From assembly GCA_009617715.1 (NCBI GenBank), contig VTFK01000003.1, positions 496,001-560,000 on the forward strand: a stretch of 64,000 nt of DNA. The letters run 5' to 3'. The stretch's first letter is position 1, and every line of letters begins with the position of its first letter. This DNA comes from Plectrocnemia conspersa (taxonomy: Eukaryota > Arthropoda > Insecta > Trichoptera > Polycentropodidae). This document shows positions 48,341 through 60,919 of the stretch, in pieces. The position numbers and the translations under genes are program-made. The notes below the pieces were generated by a model. That model ran no database searches, was not told the DNA's origin, and saw only the letters and a program-made list of their open reading frames with translations.

Positions 48341-48649
48341 CATGTTTGATTAAAAATATATATATAATAATAATAGAGCGTATTGCCTAAATATTATATT
48401 AAAAAATACAGAAAATCGTATTTCATTATTTACTGTATTTTTGGGTACTAAAAATAACTGTCGAAAATAAATGTCTGATCTCTAAACTTGTCATCTGTCA
48501 AACTTCATCAGTATATTTTATTAACTATGTAACAAGTTTGACCGAAAAAATATATGTATCTAAAATGTAAATATTTCTTCTACGTGATGATTTATACTTG
48601 GTTAATTTTCAATTCATAAATTTGCCAATTTAAAAGCCTAGTCTATAAT

Positions 48650-49500
48650 AAAATTCATCATCATCGGATTTGCATCGAAACGACCGCGATCTGCATGTGG
48701 AATTCTCCAACGCAATCTAGCTTATTCTATGTATAGAAAAAATCTTGTCACGCTCCATTATCTACAAAATACGACCGTGTATCGATGCGTCGCCTTCGTC
48801 TCGATATCTTCATCTCTGTCTAGATCTGCCAGGATAGCCTCTTTGTCGCCTTCGTGGCAACGGACTAGCACCAATATTATACATATAGAAGAAGTCGTGT
48901 GTCGTAATAACGGTCCACGTTAATAGACGGTGTCGCCTTGCGAAACAAACATAAATCAAACCGTATTAATATAATTAATTCCTGCACATTATGTAAATAT
49001 CCAGGACTTTTTTTTAATTAAATAAAATAAAATGCTTCTGATTAAATCATTGCTTCATTCGACATTACCACATTTTAAAAATTCTTAGACTTGAATCTAG
49101 AGATCGTCTATAACTGATTCCCTGTATTGCTTTCATTGGTTCTAGCTTCATAAACTGGCAAGATAAAGTTGTTTGTTACTGTTACAATGTAAAAGTCGCA
49201 GGTGACGGCACCCTAAGAAAAATAAAAAAAAACTATCCTTTAATGGCTCTTGGTTCACTACCCATGTCATTAGTCGGTATCTATTCGTGAGTTAATTGAA
49301 TTCGTGTCTGTTTAGTAAGGCATTAGATTAGTTATCTCGTGGACCTGTTACGCTGGATGCTCGCCTCGAACGCCATTAAGAATCTTTAATCGAGTCCTTG
49401 AGGGACGAAATTGTAAATGGACATTCGCGACGACTACGTGGATCGATGTGAAAATGCATTATTTAGATTTTTGGACGACCTCCGATTGATTGATATGCTT
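48650..49500. promoter_or_regulatory. GC-elevated blocks, candidate conserved elements
   Basis: Two blocks, 48650-48950 and 49090-49500. The first has the repeated phrase GTCGCCTTCGT (about 48790 and 48846). The 64-codon plus frame there has no recognisable domain. Confidence 0.3.
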
Positions 49501-49549
49501 GCCAGTTTAGAATTTTAAATAATTAAATACATACCTACACATATTTTGT

Positions 49550-49680
49550 TATAATGGCATATAAAAGTAGCCCTGAATATAATAAATAAAATATTAATCA
49601 TATATAATTATCTTTAAAAGAATTGTAGAGCATTTAAAAGTAGCGTAAAACTTGTATATTTTAAGTACTTAAAGTAGCGT
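49550..49680 (+). repeat. Stray copies of the CATTTAAAAGTAGCC motif
   Basis: GGCATATAAAAGTAGCCC (about 49557) and GAGCATTTAAAAGTAGCG (about 49628) are about 70 bp apart, with AATATAATAAATAAAATA after the first. They match the array at 24.3-27.0 kb. Confidence 0.55.
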
Positions 49681-49699
49681 TTTTAATAAATTTATGTAA

Positions 49700-50100
49700 A
49701 TTAACACAATTGTAACGAATACTGAAATAACGAAAATCCCAGTATAACGAATCTTCAATTTGTCCCCGAAAAACTTTCATACAAAATGTTTTCATTGTAA
49801 CGAAGACTGATCTCAGTATAACAAAATATTTTGATTCGAATTTAAAAATCACGTTACAACTTCCGAATTCAATTCGTCCTTGAATGCCTGATGTGTTCAC
49901 AAGCGACATTTTCTCAACAAATTTTATTGTTTTAATTACAGTATCATTAAAAATGGACAAAAAACAAGCTTTTAATATTGCAAGAGGTTATTTTAATGCT
50001 GTAGTAATATTATAATTAAAAATAAAATATCATCCTTACATTCAATATAACGAATTTTTTTCTTCGGTCCCGCGAGATTCGCTATACTGAGATTACACGT
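49700..50100. mobile_element. Probable MITE with TAACGAA subterminal repeats
   Basis: CAGTATAACGAATCTTCAAT then TTGTCCCCGAAAAA (from 49740) faces the complement of CAGTATAGCGAATCTC then CGGGACCGAAGAAAAA (ending about 50089). GTAACGAA, ATAACGAA or ATATAACGAA occurs at about 49712, 49726, 49743, 49797 and 50047. Inverted ends and multiple subterminal copies suggest a non-autonomous pogo-like element. Exact ends and target duplication are not clear. The 99-codon minus frame over it is not recognised as a transposase. Confidence 0.5.
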
Positions 50101-50159
50101 ATACACGTATAAACTAAATAATTTTCTTCATTAAATTACGTCACAAAAATAAATTAGTT

Positions 50160-51580
50160 ATCTTATATTATTAACTATTAAACGTTAAAAAACAGTTTAT
50201 TTATTTAATATAATGCGATAATATTTTATACATTATTATTATTAATATGAACTACAATTTTAAATAAAAATTTGCTATAATGTCTAAATAAAAAAATAAT
50301 CAGATTATGCATTTTTTTAAATATTATTTTACACGTAATCAGTCAATAAACATTTCAATTTTTTATTGATTAACAAATGAATATTAAAATAATAACAATA
50401 AATACAAAATACAATTAAGCGTTACAAAACAGTTTTATTTATAAATATAACACGTTAAATTTTAAATATTACTATTATTATTAATAACTTCAATTTTAAG
50501 AACTAGTTTTTTCATAATAACTAAATAAAAACATTTTGAATATATTATTGCGAAATAACATTTCACAAATATTGTATAAACTGGCTAATAATTTACAACA
50601 TCAATTATCTTATTTTACAAAAATTATTATATTTCAAAAAACAGTTTTATTTATAAATTAATGCAATAATTTTTTTAAAATTACTAGTGTTGAAAAAAAA
50701 ATTTTTTTCTAAAAATCAACTTTTTCTATAATATCTATATCAACTTCGGTAGCTTTTTATATGAATATTATTAAAAATGCTTACAAAAAATTCAAATTAA
50801 CCCTTTTCAAGACTGTAAATAATAAAATGTAATTCACACTAAACTGTTAGGTGCAAAAAAAAAAAAAATGAGTGGAATAAAATTTCTCAAACTGTTATAG
50901 TACGTTTTTGAAAAATATTATAAATAGCTTATTGTCATATAGCTGACTTTAAATAATTATTAAATATAAACTAATTAAATTTGCTATATTATCATAAAAA
51001 AGTTTTATTTATAAATACGACGACTTATTATTTTACATATTAATATAAATAATAATAATAATAAGAAGAAGAAAAAAAATAATAAAAACTTTTCTCAAAG
51101 CAAATTAATAACTCAAAATATTTATTACTAATAAGTTTTTATAATAAATATAATCTAACTGATAATTAACTCACAAATATATTGTTTTATTTATAAATAG
51201 ACGTTTTAATTTTATTATAATAATATTAATATTGAGAACTTCTAAAATTCGAAATATAATTATTTAAAAGTTTAATGTCAAATATTATTTCACAAATTTA
51301 AATAAAAACTCAATATTAATTGTGCTACAATATTCATGTTGCAAAAAAATACGTGAAAATACAAAGTATAAAAAATGTCAAAATATAAGTTTTATTTATA
51401 AATTGGATGCATTAGCTTTTTTTGTAAATTTAAAATAAAAATCACAAATATTTAAAATAACTAAATTAAAATCATATGAAGAACAAAATTTGTAAAATTT
51501 TAATAATCCATTGAAAACAAAAACTGTTTAGTTTTACAAAAATATTATTAATTCTAAGTTTAAAACCAATAACATTCGCA
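50160..51580 (+). repeat. Decayed tandem array, unit about 180-240 bp
   Basis: AACAGTTTTATTTATAAATA or variants recur near 50189, 50428, 50638, 50998, 51184 and 51386. The spacings are 239, 210, 360 (two units), 186 and 202 bp. A stretch of ATTATTATTATTAATAT-type sequence and a CTAAATAAAAA phrase follow at fixed places. An old satellite-like array; no gene inside. An AAT/AAG trinucleotide run lies at 51049-51078. Confidence 0.65.
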
Positions 51581-51779
51581 ACTAACTTCATGCGCTCTAT
51601 TTAGATAAACATATAGTGCGCCACCATAAATTTTTCATTGCTCATATAATTATAAAATATAAATTCAGTATTTTCTTAAAAAATTAGATTATAGATTTTT
51701 ATGAATTTTCTGAGTTTTTATGGTATAAATTTTATTTAATAGATTTTTTATATACCATGTAGCTAATAAATTTATTTCA

Positions 51780-52260
51780 TTTTTATCGATCCCAGAATAT
51801 CGAGAATTTGCGAAAACACTTAATGTCCATCAAACACCATAAGCTTTACGTGGGAAGAAAACACGAACGCCATCGGCTTATATAGACAATAAATTAATAT
51901 ACAAACACTAAAAATATTATGTACAAAAAATGTAATAAATAAATAAAATAAACAAACGGGCGTAGCTGAGTTATTCTATAGAAAGCGAAATTTATTGTCT
52001 GTGTCAAGCGGAACACAACCCGTTTTTAACTTTATATTAGCATATGATCATAAGAAGAAGCCTAAACAGTTTAACCAATTAACAGATCCCACTCGCAATC
52101 TAAGAACAATATTAAAGTAATTATTTTCATCACGGTCGTGTGGGTGTTGAAATGTGTAACGATTCAACTTTTCATAGTCGAAAAAATGAGATTCGGCGAC
52201 CTTGTCTAACATCAGGGTCTTGGACGTTAGATTTAATGAGATCTTCAAGGTCAATATGCA
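51780..52260. promoter_or_regulatory. GC-elevated block, candidate conserved element
   Basis: Two small GC-elevated parts (51785-51890 and 51950-52250) separated by AT-rich sequence. The minus-strand frame 52048-52254 is unrecognised. Confidence 0.25.
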
Positions 52261-52739
52261 TATGACAAAGACTTTATAAGAAGAAAATAAGTGTATTCGT
52301 TAGATAAAATAATTATATAAATTATGGAAGATGAGCATGAATGCTGTTTCATTACAGCTTATTAATCAATAGTGTGTAATGCAATATTCATTTAATAATT
52401 TATACGTCCATTTGTAGGCTGTAAGTAGTTCTATACCTTGTTTGAAATTACTCAATGAACAAGATTCGCACTAAAGGCCTTTTGATTATATGTTTGAATG
52501 TATGCTTGGTACAAATAAATAGATTATAATGCTGCCACAGCAATAAAATTAGTAAAAATTTTAAGATATTCAAATGATTTAAAATAAATAATCTTAATCT
52601 ATAAAAAATGGGTTTATACGCACAAATACATATACATAGGTAGGTGTTTATCTGTATTTTTTTATGTAATAGCCGGCAGCTTCACAAAAAAATTGTTATC
52701 CTTGAATGAAATAAAAAGCAGAGTTGGCCCAAAACGAAA

Positions 52740-53030
52740 GTGGAATGCCGTTACGGCGTCTGCCTACATTTGCTGTCAACCCGGTGGTCAAAAACCAGTT
52801 CCGTCCTCCAAAAACCATAGGTGTTAGATGTTGGAATATTCAATGGAGGAACATGTGAGAATACACACACATACAAAGTTAGATATACGATAAAAAATCT
52901 TGTCGAGACGAACGTGAATACGTTAACAACGTCTCGTTTATGGCTATTCGATTTAGTATACATGTGCAGAGACAAGCTAATAACAACAATGGTTTGTATT
53001 GCAGTTTTGCACATTGAGACTTTTTAACGC
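52740..53030. promoter_or_regulatory. GC-elevated block, candidate conserved element
   Basis: Begins with GCCGTTACGGCG and CAACCCGGTGGTC. Frames are open on both strands (52751-53014 minus, 52821-53027 plus) with no recognisable protein. Confidence 0.3.
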
Positions 53031-53829
53031 CTCAAAAATATTAATAGTATTTTTTTGTATACCATATATGTCATAAAAATATTTTTTATTTTTATAATAA
53101 TGTTTTAAATATTTTTAACTTAAATTTTAGTATTGTCAATGTGGAAAATCAGTGTAAAAAAAATCTATGTATAAAATACTAATTTTGGGTATTTTTTGAT
53201 ATAATGTAGTTAGTTTTACATATGCAATTTTTATGCTATAATCTAGCAACTTATATTTGATGTATTATAGTTCAGCGAAGTAAGACGCTTGCAATATTTT
53301 AATATAAAATAAAAATTACTTAATTTATACATAAAATTATGAGTAGCTTTCAAAACTATCGTAAACTTTCTCTAACACGTATAGCATTTTTTACAAATAA
53401 TATCTCGTTTTTCAGATATAATTTGTCAAAATAATAATTTTAAAATATTTTTAAATCTCATTTTAATGATTAATTATATTACACAATAATGTGTATTATA
53501 TATTTTAATTAGTTTTTGCTAGTTATATGTATGTTAAAGACATTATTGTTATTTAACGACTTACTTATATTTTACTGAGGTTTAAATTGACTGCAATATC
53601 TTAAGCAAAAATACAATTACAATTTTAAATTACCGGTATTTTTTATCGCATAGATGTTATAATAATAAGATCTAGATTTTTTCAATTATGATTAGGCAAA
53701 ATGCTCAAAATTTTTTTTTTCAGATTTTATGCTCAACTCTAATACAATTTGATGCATTTTACATTTTGTACAATGTCTTGGATTTTTAATGCAGAAAAAG
53801 TCAAAGTCAAATTAAAAAAATGCTATCCT

Positions 53830-54040
53830 AAATAAATAATAAATAAATAATAAATTTCAAATAAAAAATTGTTCTTTTGTATCAATTGTCAGTAAAAATA
53901 TTAAATAACTGGGACTTAAGATTTTAATAACAAATATAATATAAACTAAAATAAAAATACCATCGAGTATTTAAATACTGACAATTGATACAAAAAACAA
54001 TTATTTAATTTAAATTTATTATTTATTAATTTTTATCAAA
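53830..54040. repeat. Inverted repeat (fold-back)
   Basis: AATTGTTCTTTTGTATCAAT then TGTCAGTA on the left (from about 53867) matches the complement of TACTGACAATTGATACAAAA (ending about 54003). Pairing extends outward through AAATAATAAATTT-type sequence to about 53830 and 54040. Loop about 60 bp. Confidence 0.6.
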
Positions 54041-54044
54041 TTTT

Positions 54045-54150
54045 TCGTTGTAACCTTACGGGCGTAAGCCCAATGCGTTACAATGGGCAAATCTGTACCA
54101 ACTGAGTAAGTCAATCAGACATAATGAATACCTACAATAAGTATTAAAGT
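54045..54150 (+). repeat. Second copy of the GCGTAAGCCCAATGCG repeat
   Basis: CGTTGTAACCTTACGGGCG, TAAGCCCAATGCGTTACAA and CTGAGTAAGTCAATCAGACA match 46435-46550 closely. It directly follows the fold-back at 53830-54040. Confidence 0.65.
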
Positions 54151-54229
54151 AATCGGTGATATTTATATTATTAATTATAAATTATTATATGCCATAAAAT
54201 TTATAATCAATAAATGTCACTGCAGCTGG

Positions 54230-54520
54230 AGCCGTTTTTTTTTAATAATAGCGCATTTTTTATAAATAAATTTCGAATGTCGCTGCTGGGGCTCGAACAC
54301 GCAACCTCAGAGTTACTAGTCTAATGCTTCCTCCACACTCTCTGGAAGTAGGCCATGGTTGGGCAAGGACGGAAAATATAATGTGTTAATTCGGGGCTAC
54401 TTCGGTCGAGCTCGGGTCTGCCCGCTCTAATGTCTCGGCGACCTCGACCATATTCGGTAGACCTATGATTCGGTAACTTCCGGAGAGTGTAGAGGAAGCA
54501 TAAGACGTTACGGGCTACGC
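54230..54520 (-). mobile_element. Fold-back element next to a tRNA-like stretch
   Basis: GTCTAATGCTTCCTCCACAC then TCTCTGGAAGT (from 54319) is inverted at ACTTCCGGAGAGTGTAGAGG then AAGCATAAGAC (ending about 54507), giving roughly 32-bp terminal inverted repeats around a GC-rich centre with CTCGGCGACCTCGACC. Just left, read on the minus strand, GGTTGCGTGTTCGAGCCCC (54272-54290) resembles a pol III B box and suggests a tRNA-derived SINE part. A relative is at 1391-1790. Confidence 0.55.
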
Positions 54521-54999
54521 TATTCCGTCCTTATGTATAATTATGTATTGTTTTTACAACTGTAATTATTTTGACACTTTTTGATTTTTACATTTTATTT
54601 ATCAAAATATTATAGAAAAATTAAATAATGCATAGCACATATTTAACAAAAAATATGAACCTATGTGTAAAAAGTTAGAAAAAAAATTAGATAAAAAAAA
54701 TTTTTAAAAATATTTTATTTTGGTTTTACAGATTGTAACGACTTACTGTGACGTAGGTTTGATTGCAATTATTTCATTTATTTCGTTTTTAATACTGTTT
54801 TTTTTTAATATTTTGCATTCTATATATTATTCGACAATAGCCATTAATCGAATTACAGCAATAGAATATTTCAATAGTAAAAATCAATTAATTAATACAA
54901 TATAAATCTAGAACCCAAAACTATATCACAAGAAAAAAAAATTATTTAAGCATTTTAATAAAGCAAAAAGTACACTTAAACTTAAAACTATATAGAATT

Positions 55000-56420
55000 T
55001 GACCTCACTTTTCTTTTCATTGACATTCATTAACCATTACATCATTACAAAGAAAAACGTATAGAACATTTTGGCATCCATAACTCATTTATGCGAATAT
55101 CCGCCTAGTCGCAGATTTTCTCTTCTATTCGCAGCATCTGGACCAGATATCCTTGAAATCCGTTCGGATCGTCTCGGACTATTTCGTCGAAACAACTTTT
55201 CTCTATACCACACCTATATGCGTACAGCAACGATTAAAAATAAATCTCGTCATTTAATTAACAGACGTCATAATCCTTTTGAAAGGACGATAATAAACTT
55301 TCGTCTTAAAAAATCAGAGCATGTCAAAGATATTATCTCATATGTACATAAATATTAAACGCAAAGTCGATGACTGAAAAAGCGATAAGCAACCTACATT
55401 AAAATTGATTTTTTAGTGTCGAGCTTTCGTCGAAAGCTCAACGATCACTATTGCTCACGTTTTACAATATTTCATTATTAACAACCCAGTTTTGTACGTC
55501 GTAAAATTATCGTGAAATTCAACTGTGATTTAGTGCGAGCTAAAATTTTAGCAGATTGTTTAAAATCGTCCTAGTTTTGACTTTCTAAATGTTAGTTATA
55601 TTTTGAAGGTTTGCCACGATAAATCACAAGCTAACCTTTTGACCGCGCTCTTGACTGGCGTGGAAAATTTATTCAATTTTCAACTATGAGGAAACGAGCT
55701 TTTTAATAATAAATTGCTATAAACAACCATAACGGCGATGCAAGGATAACCGCTTTGGTCATACCTTTTAACCAAGGATATTGAATTTTAATGTGCATTT
55801 TTTTCGCATTAGATGCATGCTCGTATATCATAATGAAGAATTTCATTCGCAACCTATAAACAATAAGGCAATAAAGCATCTCCTAATGAAGTCATTTCAT
55901 CTATCTCTCATACAAAATGGACTTAAAATTACATGGCCCTTGGCGTACGTTCGCCATTCTATCTCAATCTATCCTACGAATCACCATTATATCGTTTGCT
56001 TTATTTCTTCTTGCCTTATATGGCACACCAGCGGTCGCAAAACGATTACACATTATATTACCGCAATAATAAATCCGACCAATTTGGCCCACTAAATAAT
56101 TATATCACATAATGCATTAAATAATTTATGGCCGCCATATAGTATGAATATCGAAAGCCGAACGAGTTTAATTAAGCAACCGGGTACATTACCATACAAT
56201 GAATACTCTAAATTGCCATTACCGATCCGGCGCTGGAATTTTCTATTATCCACACCATCCACAAACTGGGTATGCTAATGGGGACACCGCTTTATTTACG
56301 CGTACACAATCGCGATATTATCTTTGGTAATTTAATATACAATGAGAGTTTTAGGGGGGAGCTGAGAATTTACGTGTGTGTTTGTATTATGAACACAATG
56401 ATGTTTCACATCCACAAAAA
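55000..56420. promoter_or_regulatory. GC-elevated blocks, candidate conserved elements
   Basis: Blocks at 55050-55390, 55410-55700 and 55730-56400. Includes the hairpin GAGCTTTCGTCGAAAGCTC (55423-55441), and AATTTGGCCCACTAAATAAT and GGCCGCCATATAG further on. The 95- and 104-codon frames (55071-55358, 55781-56095) carry no recognisable domain or splice context. Confidence 0.35.
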
Positions 56421-57327
56421 ATACTATACCCGTTTTGTAATAGACTATTAAGATATTGCCTAATGAGATCTGAGAGGAATTAGACTACAGTGTACTGTAA
56501 TCGTATAATGCAAATTTAACAACTTTTATTGACTATTAAGAACCACTTTTCAATGCTAAAAATTGCTACTCTAAACTTTTGTGTTTTATGTGTATTTTAA
56601 GCAAATCGTTTTCTACTAATATTCACAATTTATATGATCTAATTTTATGTTTTTTTTTTTAATATTTTTTGTATATATTTTAAGATAAATATCAAACAGG
56701 TTAAAGGTCATAGCATTCTACGAAATAACATTACGGTTTATTTTTAAACTTTATTTTTAGAAATTATAAGCAAAGAATTATTTTTTAAGAAGAATGAAAA
56801 ATACAAGACTTACATACATGTTTCTAATTATAAACATATATTAATATACCTTAAATATTATATTTTTAGCATTGCTTATGGTATCTAAAAATATATTATT
56901 TTAAGTCGTGTTACAGCAAAAACAATATATATTAAATAACTTTGATAAAAAATTAAAATTTTAAGTAATTACATACATTTCAACGTAACTGACATTTAAA
57001 AAATAATATAATGTTCTTTACCTCTGATTTTATATTAAAAAAGTTAATCTCCTTGTTCCTATTTGATTAATTTAATTTAATTCGTAGCTTAAAACTTCAT
57101 CGTTTCCTGATTTATACAAAAGTCACCCCGATCGATAAAAAGATTAATAATTCGTGTATCGATAACTTAACACCGGTCGCTGTTTTTTCGGCACCTGCTA
57201 ACATAGTTAATAAACCAAAAACACGGTCACTAACTCAACACAAAAATGTTTTCAGTGATAGTTTTGAGGAGCTGGAAAAAAATATATGAGATAGTGCTTA
57301 TGTGCACAATTTTTTATTTTTATTTTA

Positions 57328-57380
57328 ATGGCCATCATAACGCATTTGGAAAACCTGTCAAAACATGATGATCAGATTTG
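57328..57380 (+). repeat. Small stem-loop repeat, copy D
   Basis: ATGGCCATCATAACGCATT, GGAAAACCTGTCAAA and ACATGATGATCAG match copies A-C. The left arm GGCCATCAT is the best preserved of the four. Confidence 0.6.
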
Positions 57381-57799
57381 TTATAAAATTATACTAAAAA
57401 TTGTATACCTTATATTTTAATTTCCATACACTTTTAAGCATCTCATCTATATATTTACAATATAAATTAATTGAAAAACCTAAACATTAATATATTTATA
57501 TAATTATGCGATTTAGATAATTTATATTTAGTCATAAAAAATATACTAATATCATAATATATACATTTAAAAAATTATTTTTAATATTATTAAGCAATTA
57601 TTTATCACATATTTATCTAGATTATGAATAACATTAAAAACTGATCGTTTATATTTGATTTAGGTTTACGTGGGACTATAATTTATAGGCCATGACCGAA
57701 TTATTATAAACATATTTTTGGTGGTATCACGTGATCTAATTTATAACAGGTTTATTTAACAAAATCACGAGAAAATCCAACATTTTCCTGTCGATTGTA

Positions 57800-58060
57800 A
57801 ATTTTATTTTCTAAATAATTTCTACTTTAGAGTCAATAAATTGGCTATTCGAATGTCCGTAGCGTATTTTATTATGCATAAGCACAAAGCGCAGACTGGC
57901 GTACAAAATAGCATGGCTAAGTATATAAGACATAATCTTATAAGGCGGCACCGTCTTACCGAAGTGAAAGTTGGTCAAGATGCGATGCTGAGGGCTCGCC
58001 GAAAAATTCACAGATGGAACGCTTCGGCGGTGCTGTCATAACATAATAATAAGCGAAGAT
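57800..58060. promoter_or_regulatory. GC-elevated island, open on both strands
   Basis: A compact, balanced-composition block with frames open across it on both strands (57811-58011 minus, 57841-58041 plus), neither recognisable. Contains AAGGCGGCACCGTC and GGCTCGCCG. Candidate conserved non-coding element or non-coding RNA exon. Confidence 0.35.
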
Positions 58061-58419
58061 GAGATATTGTATCGAATTTTTAATAAGCACAAAATATAGC
58101 ATACAAAAATCATTATCGATTTACACAATTTTATTATATGAAAATATTTAAGAAATTGTGGTTTAATATCACAATTTAAATACAAATCTAATGAAGGAAG
58201 TTTCTGGTGTGATTTGCATCAAAAGATCGTTTGAAAATATATAACGAAGATTAGAAAATGGTGAAATTCGCGACAAAAATATGCAATGGAAAGTGTTTAG
58301 TGACTTGTTCGTGTATTTTTGTTAATAAATAATTCATATACATTAATTTAAAATCGTGTGAAGTGTTTTAGACTAAATTAAAGTGCTTTTAATGATATTG
58401 AAAGTAAAAGTTTTTATCT

Positions 58420-58860
58420 AAGGTGATATAAAATGATAGATGCAGTGTGCAACTCTCGACAAAAAAAGCCATTAGATGATTCGGCCGATTTTTCGTAACA
58501 ACTTGTGCAATATGGCCAAAATAAGATAAAAATTGATATCGAAGACGCACATGACGTCTTGCTCGATGATCAATGATCATAATTGATGATTTAATGATCC
58601 GGTGGATTTTTTTTTCGTCCGATTTCGTTCGCAACACTTGTTACCGGCGCGCGAAACAAATGTGTTTAATGAACGCTTCTTTCGCAATTGAGGAATTTTT
58701 CCATAAAATATATTACGGCCGGATTTCGTGTCGAAACCTTTCGTATGCATATACAAAGAAATGAGCATAAAACTGTTTTTTGTCGGTGAAAAAAATAGAA
58801 ATTTAAAGGAAGCCGTAAAGCGCGGAGAAATTTTAATGGGGGTTATTTTATTGGTGCAGT
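58420..58860. promoter_or_regulatory. GC-elevated block, candidate conserved element
   Basis: Includes a CATGACGTCTTG CRE-like half site (about 58550), GATGATCAATGATCATAATTG, and GTTACCGGCGCGCGAAAC. Frames on both strands are unrecognised. Confidence 0.3.
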
Positions 58861-59739
58861 TAAGTGATTAATTGAATTTATTTGTATGCTAATTATTTTT
58901 ACTGATGAACATATCGATGTTTTGATAAGAAACCAATCATTTATTTTAATTTGTTTCTGTGTCATTGCTTCCGAAACTGGTACTGATTTTAGGTAAAATA
59001 ATGAATATAATATTAACAATATATTTTATTTTTATTTTATAACGATTTTATAAAATATACCTTAAAATGATTTTATCTGTAAAAAATATTAGTAAATTTT
59101 ATCGCAGTGATATAACATATATATGTAATTTTACATTAACTGATAAAAGTCAACTCTAATGCTAAAAATATATATATTTTGCTTAGCATTATTGCTTTGA
59201 CTATATATTTTTTTATCCTTAATTTCATTTTTTAATGTTAAAATTATTTAAATTTGTATCAATAGTTTCAATATAAATATAAATGAATAATAGTTGTATT
59301 AATTTATTTTATATATATATTTTTTTTTTAGATTTTTAAATTAGATTTATACTGAACTATGTTAGTTTAACAAACAATAATAAAAAAGTTGCTAAATATT
59401 ATGCAATATAAAATTATCCTAAAAAACTGTTTTTTGTTACTTTTAGTCAATAATTTAAATAAATTTTTATTACGAGTCAGTGGAAAAATACAAATACAAA
59501 ATAATTTACGTACTTATTAGGAACATTATTTTGTATTTATAAAACATTAATAAATAATAAACCAATAAATTATTTCAATAACTGCTTTATTATCTAACTT
59601 TGTTAAAACGTTTAAAACCAGATTTAAAATAATTTGCAGTCCCTCCCTAGACTTTTTTAATTTAAAAATCTACAGTGATTTTAATACAAAACTAATTCGT
59701 GGTTGCAAAAGATAGTTAATGTTTTAAAAATAAAATTAA

Positions 59740-60270
59740 AGAGATGATAATCTCGATCACTGTACCTCAAAAATATTGAAATAATAGTGCCCTGTGTACT
59801 TACACGTACTAGCACATCCCTCACGGCTTTCGACTAATCATAGTGCAGAATTTAAGTATCGCGTGATGATCACATTTTCAACGATGTTATTGTGCATTAA
59901 TATTCTGCAGATGAATTATGATTAAATGTGGATCATATGCGTTTCTATTACACGAATATGACATATAATTAATATTTAAAGTGCGTTATAAAAAAATAGA
60001 TATAGACTAAAACTGACAGCCGTACCTTAAGAACAATAAATGAATAGTTCTCTGTGTACTTATACGTAACGGCACACCCCTCATAGTGATTGATTAATCA
60101 CAGGGCAGAAATTTTTGATTACGTTATTTTGCATTAACTAGCAAAAATAAATATTCTACTTATTGCTACTTTAACAATTGCTTTAGTGCTTAATAATTTT
60201 ATACGAATATGACAATATAATTAGTATTAAAAGTATGTAATAAAAAAATAGATAACAATTGAAACTGATA
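59740..60270 (+). repeat. Tandem duplication, unit about 260 bp
   Basis: Copy 1 (about 59758-60010) and copy 2 (about 60018-60265) share TGTGTACTTAYACGTA, GCACAYCCCTCA, ATCAYAGKGCAGAA, ACGAATATGACA and AAAAAAATAGATA in the same order. Copy 2 has lost some central sequence. The unit has higher complexity than its surroundings. Confidence 0.7.
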
Positions 60271-60919
60271 TATATTTTTTCAGTGGCCATATACTAATAA
60301 TATTATTGACACATTATTTTTAAAAAAAAACTAGCTTTATAACATAGAGTCACAACTTTAATTGAATGTATACACTGTATTAAAAACTATCATGAGCAAT
60401 CATTAAAATGCAATTAAAAATTATTACATTCTACCAAAATTTAATTGCAACAATCAACTTAAAAGTAAAAATATCACTTTTTTCTATAAAAACTCATAAT
60501 TATTATTTATAATATGAAACTACTTTGTTATTAAGTAAATATAGTACTATATATTTATTTAAATCTAATGTAATATTAAGATCCATTTAAATAAGATGAA
60601 TCTTGTTGAAATAAAACTAATAACACATTTAAATAATATTTACAAATTTATTTTGTATATGGTTATGCTAAAATATGTTTCATAGTTCGTATAAATATAT
60701 ATTTGTGTGTATGTACATATAATAAAACTGTTGAAGGTAATGGAAAACCACAATATATAATTCCTTTCCATGAAACTACTCTCATGAGTAATATTGCACA
60801 CTATTTGCAAAGAATAAAATAAATACTCAATCATATATGAATAAAAAATTATTCCTAATATTCTATGTCCATAATATTTTTTAACAAATTTACAAACGCA
60901 TTCATTCCTCAATCTTTTA

